Assembly: GCA_025996655.1 (NCBI GenBank)
Contig: BNTO01000019.1
Span: 1 to 9,591, forward strand
DNA from: Alphaproteobacteria bacterium
GTDB taxonomy: Bacteria > Pseudomonadota > Alphaproteobacteria > BNTO01
Length of the DNA: 9,591 nt
Direction: 5' to 3'
Made by a program: the position numbers and the translations under genes
The notes under the pieces: generated by a model
Databases searched by the model: none
What the model saw: only the letters and a program-made list of their open reading frames with translations
Told to the model about the DNA's origin: nothing
In this document: positions 7,284-9,591 of the stretch, piece by piece
Layout: the number at the start of each line of letters is the position of its first letter
Position numbering within the stretch: the first letter of the stretch is position 1

Positions 7284-7850
7284 TCAATAATCTGGGTACG
7301 TGTAGTTGAGGATGTAGGTGCCGTCGTTATGGTCGCAGGCGTCCGCTATAGCGTTCATCAAACCTAAATAACCTTTAAAGTAGGGATTGTCCGCTTCCCT
7401 TATACCCGCCGGAAGTGCTTCGTCGGCCCATTCTTCTGTATAATAATAGTAATGGTCTACCTTTTGCTTCAAGATCTTCCATAGATGGTCCCCTTTCGTG
7501 CATAGCGTGTCGTAACAGTTTTTCTGAGCTTCCCAGAAAATCTTTCGCAGGACGTCTCCCTTATTTTCCTGGTAGCCTGTCTCGGTTTCTTCGTCGGGTG
7601 CGTCACACTCTTCGTTCTCATCGGATTCCGGCTCAGCTTCCGTCGCCCGGTCGCGGAAAGGTTGAAAAAAACTGTCTGGAAGGTCCTTAAAAGTATTAAT
7701 AGCCTCGCGTTATCTTTGTGCTAATTCATGTTGTGCGCTTCTGGCTTCAGTTAGCTGGGTCGGCGCATTCGCCTCACGGCTCGATTCTCCGTGAGCTGCC
7801 CCCAACAACAACGCTGTCCCGCACAAAACAAGTTTGTAAAATTTTTTCAT
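7284..7850 (-). pseudogene. Exported four-cysteine protein interrupted by one in-frame TAA
   Basis: The minus-strand frame from ATG (7850) to TGA (7284) is 189 codons and is open except for TAA at codon 47 (7712-7710). The start has an AGGA site about 8 nt upstream, and MKKFYKLVLCGTALLLGAAHG is a clear signal peptide cleaved near residue 21. After the stop, the same frame continues as a plausible protein: a very acidic stretch about 69-99, cysteines at 82, 112, 117 and 172, a Trp/Tyr-rich part (106-141), and the end NYTYPDY. Four cysteines in an exported protein suggest two disulfides. There is no ATG after the stop until codon 165, so separate translation of the second part is unlikely. Neighbouring codon AGA and following CGC suggest that a single C-to-T change (CAA to TAA) broke a ~188-aa gene; readthrough or a sequence error would look the same. 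No family is recognised. Confidence 0.75.
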
Positions 7851-7886
7851 AAAAACTTCCTAGTAAAAAAGAAACTCACTATATTG

Positions 7887-7915
7887 AATCTAATACGACA
7901 AGCAGCTTTTTGCAA
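7887..7915 (-). promoter_or_regulatory. Promoter of the interrupted exported-protein gene
   Basis: Minus-strand TTGCAA (7915-7910), a 17-nt spacer and TAGATT (7892-7887) sit about 37 nt before the ATG at 7850. Spacing is ideal and each box matches consensus at four of six positions. A second TATAGT-like -10 lies slightly closer to the gene, so the exact box is uncertain. Confidence 0.45.
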
Positions 7916-7925
7916 GCTTTTTGTC
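7904..7925. repeat. Tandem 11-bp repeat over the -35 region
   Basis: AGCTTTTTGCA (7904-7914) is followed at once by AGCTTTTTGTC (7915-7925), nine of eleven bases identical. The pair covers the proposed -35 box of the exported-protein gene, at one helical turn spacing, so it could be a regulator site. It may also be simple T-run similarity. Confidence 0.35.
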
Positions 7926-8065
7926 AATCTCTGCCCTGCCCCAATTCAGAATGAATCAGAGCGCCTTTGCTCGCCTTTGTCAACGCCTGATCCTCAAACA
8001 AACTAAAGAAATGAATCGGCAGCGCTCCTGGGCTTTTTTTCTTTATCCTTTCAGGCGCACTTTTT

Positions 8066-8074
8066 TGCTATAAT
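8066..8074 (+). promoter_or_regulatory. Extended -10 promoter for the small membrane protein and pgeF
   Basis: TGCTATAAT is a perfect -10 hexamer (8069-8074) with the TG extension that can replace a good -35 box; nothing close to TTGACA lies 16-18 nt upstream. Transcription would start near 8081, about 26 nt before the proposed ACG start at 8107. Confidence 0.6.
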
Positions 8075-8106
8075 TTCTCTGTCACCTTTGAAAAAGAGGG
8101 CCGCAT

Positions 8107-8319
8107 ACGAACGAAGCCATTGGTTTATATTATGCCGCTTTTGTTATTGCCTTTAGTACGCTCGGAGGAATAGCTGGCCTCGTTTTAGGGCCACTTTTAT
8201 TCCGCGATCTTGTCCTAGCACTTCCCGTCCTTTTCCTTACAATCGCGGGATTTTTGCTTGGGATTGCGGGCGGCCTCTTTAAACATGCGTCTTTAATTTT
8301 AAAGAATGAAACATTATAA
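8107..8319 (+). CDS. Small two-helix membrane protein, apparent ACG start
   Basis: A 70-codon frame runs from ACG (8107) to TAA (8317-8319). Read with Met first it begins MNEAIGLYYAAF and holds two hydrophobic segments, about 5-31 and 35-58, split by the short charged FRD, with a short basic tail. GAGGG ends 6 nt before the ACG and an extended -10 promoter lies about 33 nt upstream, exactly where ATG would be expected; the frame has no ATG, GTG or TTG at its 5' end, and a TGA closes it upstream (8090-8092). The end overlaps pgeF by 14 bp, suggesting translational coupling. The glycine-rich second helix (GFLLGIAGG) loosely resembles AtpZ/AtpI-type ATP synthase accessory proteins; this is a weak guess. 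ACG may be a real rare start or an ATG lost by one base change, in which case the gene is silent. Confidence 0.6.
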   Translation, partial: TNEAIGLYYAAFVIAFSTLGGIAGLVLGPLLFRDLVLALPVLFLTIAGFLLGIAGGLFKHASLILKNETL

Positions 8320-9112
8320 AAAAACACATCAACCACAAGAAGATTATTTTTCCGTTCCTCTTTGGGAAAAATTTGAAAAAGAGGGGCTTTTTCACGGCTT
8401 TTTCAAAAAAAAATTTTCTGCGCAGGGGACAAAGGGGGCAGCCCAAGAATTGGGACAAGCAGAATTAGCCAACGTCGCCTTTGCTCGAGGCGATTCAGAC
8501 GAAGGCGTTATGCTTCATCGCCAACGTGTCGCTGCCTACGCCAAGGGGGCAGAATGCATTTTTTTTACCGAGCAGGCGCATACTGATCGTGTGCGCGTTG
8601 TCCCTTCCCCTCCTTGGGAAGGCCCCTGCGATGCGCTTGTGACAAACTGCCCCCATGTTTTGCTTGGAATTTACACCGCCGATTGCGTTCCCGTCCTTCT
8701 TTACGACCCCGTAGCCAAGGTTATTGGCGCGGCGCATTGTGGGTGGAAAGGACTCCAGCAAAATCTTTTGACAAAAACGGTAGAAACCATGCAAACACTA
8801 GGCGCTCACGCGGCGGATATCCAGGGCGCGTTGGGCCCCTGCATTCACCAAGAATTTTATTCTGTTGCGGATGATTTTTGTGACAATTTCCCTGATGATC
8901 ACGATTGTTTCGTCAAAAAAGAAGGCCTTTGGTTTGGAGATCTCCCGGGCATTGTAAAAAAACAAGGAAAAAAGCTTGGACTTGCTTGTTTGAGCGATTT
9001 AAATATAGACACCTACGAACACCCCGAACTTTTCTTTAGCTACCGCCGAGCCCTTGAGGCGCATCAAGCCACAACGCGGTCGCAGGCTTCAGTCATCATG
9101 ATGCGCGCTTAG
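8306..9112 (+). CDS. pgeF: Peptidoglycan editing factor PgeF (YfiH/DUF152, multicopper polyphenol oxidase-like)
   Basis: Cytoplasmic enzyme of the YfiH/laccase-domain family. In E. coli it hydrolyses wrongly made UDP-MurNAc-L-Ser so that serine is kept out of the peptidoglycan stem; family members are also reported as purine nucleoside phosphorylases. The 268 residues are a usual length (about 240-270). The family's metal-binding set is visible: H92 in EQAHTDRV, C127 in TADCVPVLL and H144 in AAHCGWKGL. Further family motifs are CDALVTN (108-114), LGPCIHQEFYSV (176-187) and FFSYRRA near the C-terminus (243-249). The third motif reads AHCGW where many members have AHAGW, putting Cys145 beside the metal-binding His. 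The start at 8306 has no good ribosome site of its own and overlaps the small membrane protein frame, which fits coupled translation. No clear terminator follows. Confidence 0.95.
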   Translation: MKHYKKTHQPQEDYFSVPLWEKFEKEGLFHGFFKKKFSAQGTKGAAQELGQAELANVAFARGDSDEGVMLHRQRVAAYAKGAECIFFTEQAHTDRVRVVPSPPWEGPCDALVTNCPHVLLGIYTADCVPVLLYDPVAKVIGAAHCGWKGLQQNLLTKTVETMQTLGAHAADIQGALGPCIHQEFYSVADDFCDNFPDDHDCFVKKEGLWFGDLPGIVKKQGKKLGLACLSDLNIDTYEHPELFFSYRRALEAHQATTRSQASVIMMRA

Positions 9113-9470
9113 GAATTCAGAAAGGAGCAAAAAAGCCAAACCACAAACAGTTTTGAGTTATCCTTAAAGTGAGTGCGGTATTTTTGTCTTTATTCAATCA
9201 GACGCGCATCTTCAAAATTTTCAAGAAACGCCTAAAAAAGCGAACACGTTTCTTGTCACCTTGTATACAATTCTTCACTTTTTATCTGCTAATTTATCAT
9301 TATTGCCCCGCATAGATTATCTCTCCCAACTTATTTGTCTCCACACCATATCCGTCCCTTTTGCCTTTTCTTCATATTTATCCCCATTAGGCCATGTATG
9401 GAGCCCCAATCCATCCCTTGAGTCATTCTATCCATCCCCCAACGTACGTTTTTCGTTAAGTCATATATAG
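9113..9470. other. AT-rich spacer, no convincing gene
   Basis: Between pgeF and the right-hand partial frame I see no credible gene. An AAAGGAG ribosome-site-like motif (9121-9127) follows the pgeF stop closely but no start codon stands at the right distance. A 9-bp inverted repeat (9222-9255), a 10-bp palindrome (9261-9270) and three ATCCRTCCC copies (9349, 9409, 9430) are present. A plus frame (9261-9470) and a minus frame (9331-9525) are open but their products are compositionally odd and resemble no family. Confidence 0.5.
9222..9255. repeat. Inverted repeat, possible hairpin downstream of pgeF
   Basis: CAAGAAACG (9222-9230) is the exact reverse complement of CGTTTCTTG (9247-9255), with a 16-nt loop. 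It lies about 110 nt after the pgeF stop. No T run follows on the plus strand, so it is not a classical terminator, though it could still protect or end a transcript. Confidence 0.4.
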
Positions 9471-9591
9471 CTAAGCGGCCTGAAAATATTGCATCTTTGC
9501 GATCTCCTCCGATATATTGTAACAACTTACCTTCACAGCCTCTTCTAACGTTTTAAAATACTTTGAAACAGCCCGGACTCTTCCCTTTAAT
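9471..9591 (-). CDS. Possible C-terminal fragment of an unidentified protein (partial)
   Basis: A minus-strand frame enters from the right edge (first whole codon at 9590) and ends at TAG (9473-9471), giving about 39 residues: basic start, then a helical-looking KYFKTLEEAVKVSCYN and EEIAKMQYFQAA at the end. The amino-acid pattern looks coding, but the length is short and another minus frame (to 9331) is open across part of it, so a frameshift or no gene at all remains possible. No family can be named. Confidence 0.35.
   Translation of the reverse strand, partial: LKGRVRAVSKYFKTLEEAVKVSCYNISEEIAKMQYFQAA

Noticed and set aside
9349..9438. Three ATCCRTCCC motifs as a regulatory or CRISPR-like array
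   Set aside because: Copies are only 9 bp, unevenly spaced (60 and 21 bp), with no conserved longer repeat; likely a compositional effect of C-rich DNA.
9261..9470. 69-codon plus-strand frame
   Set aside because: Ser/Leu/Pro-rich product of pyrimidine-rich DNA, no ribosome site, no recognisable domain.

Overview
The window most likely comes from an alphaproteobacterium, possibly a host-associated one of the Holosporales/Rickettsiales kind. This is an inference. It rests on a short RNase D without HRDC domains, an HAE1-type RND efflux pair of alphaproteobacterial style, small exported proteins of no recognisable family, one gene that looks decayed, and a short inverted-repeat element of transposon type. 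The coding DNA has moderate GC, while most intergenic DNA is AT-rich with long A and T runs. No rRNA, tRNA, CRISPR array, intact insertion sequence or phage gene was seen.

Layout, left to right. (1) 1-1170, minus: N-terminal 390 residues of an exported, probably outer-membrane beta-barrel protein that runs off the left edge. (2) 1171-1619: AT-rich spacer holding a 176-bp MITE-like element (1317-1492, perfect inverted ends, TA on both sides) and two imperfect copies of a ~45-bp repeat. (3) 1620-6262, minus: a two-gene efflux operon, membrane-fusion protein then RND permease, with a good promoter and an operator-like palindrome just upstream. No TolC-type outer-membrane channel is in the window. 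(4) 6398-7015, minus: RNase D. (5) 7016-7283: GC-rich, structure-dense DNA with no identifiable gene. (6) 7284-7850, minus: an exported, four-cysteine protein of unknown family whose reading frame is broken by a TAA at codon 47. (7) 7851-8106: divergent promoter region. (8) 8107-9112, plus: a 70-aa two-helix membrane protein that appears to start at ACG, overlapping pgeF, the peptidoglycan editing factor. (9) 9113-9470: AT-rich spacer with several inverted repeats. (10) 9471-9591, minus: possible C-terminus of a gene entering from the right.

Functionally, the centre is an envelope and drug-efflux block: a proton-driven RND pump plus adaptor, presumably using a TolC-like channel encoded elsewhere. 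It sits beside two housekeeping genes, RNase D (RNA 3' processing) and PgeF (cell-wall precursor quality control). The flanking exported proteins are accessory: they match no family I recognise, and one is interrupted. I found no convincing new multi-gene system. The most unusual items are the ACG-started small membrane protein upstream of pgeF, the single-stop-interrupted exported protein, the MITE-like element carrying an outward promoter towards the outer-membrane protein gene, and the long cytoplasmic extension on the efflux adaptor.
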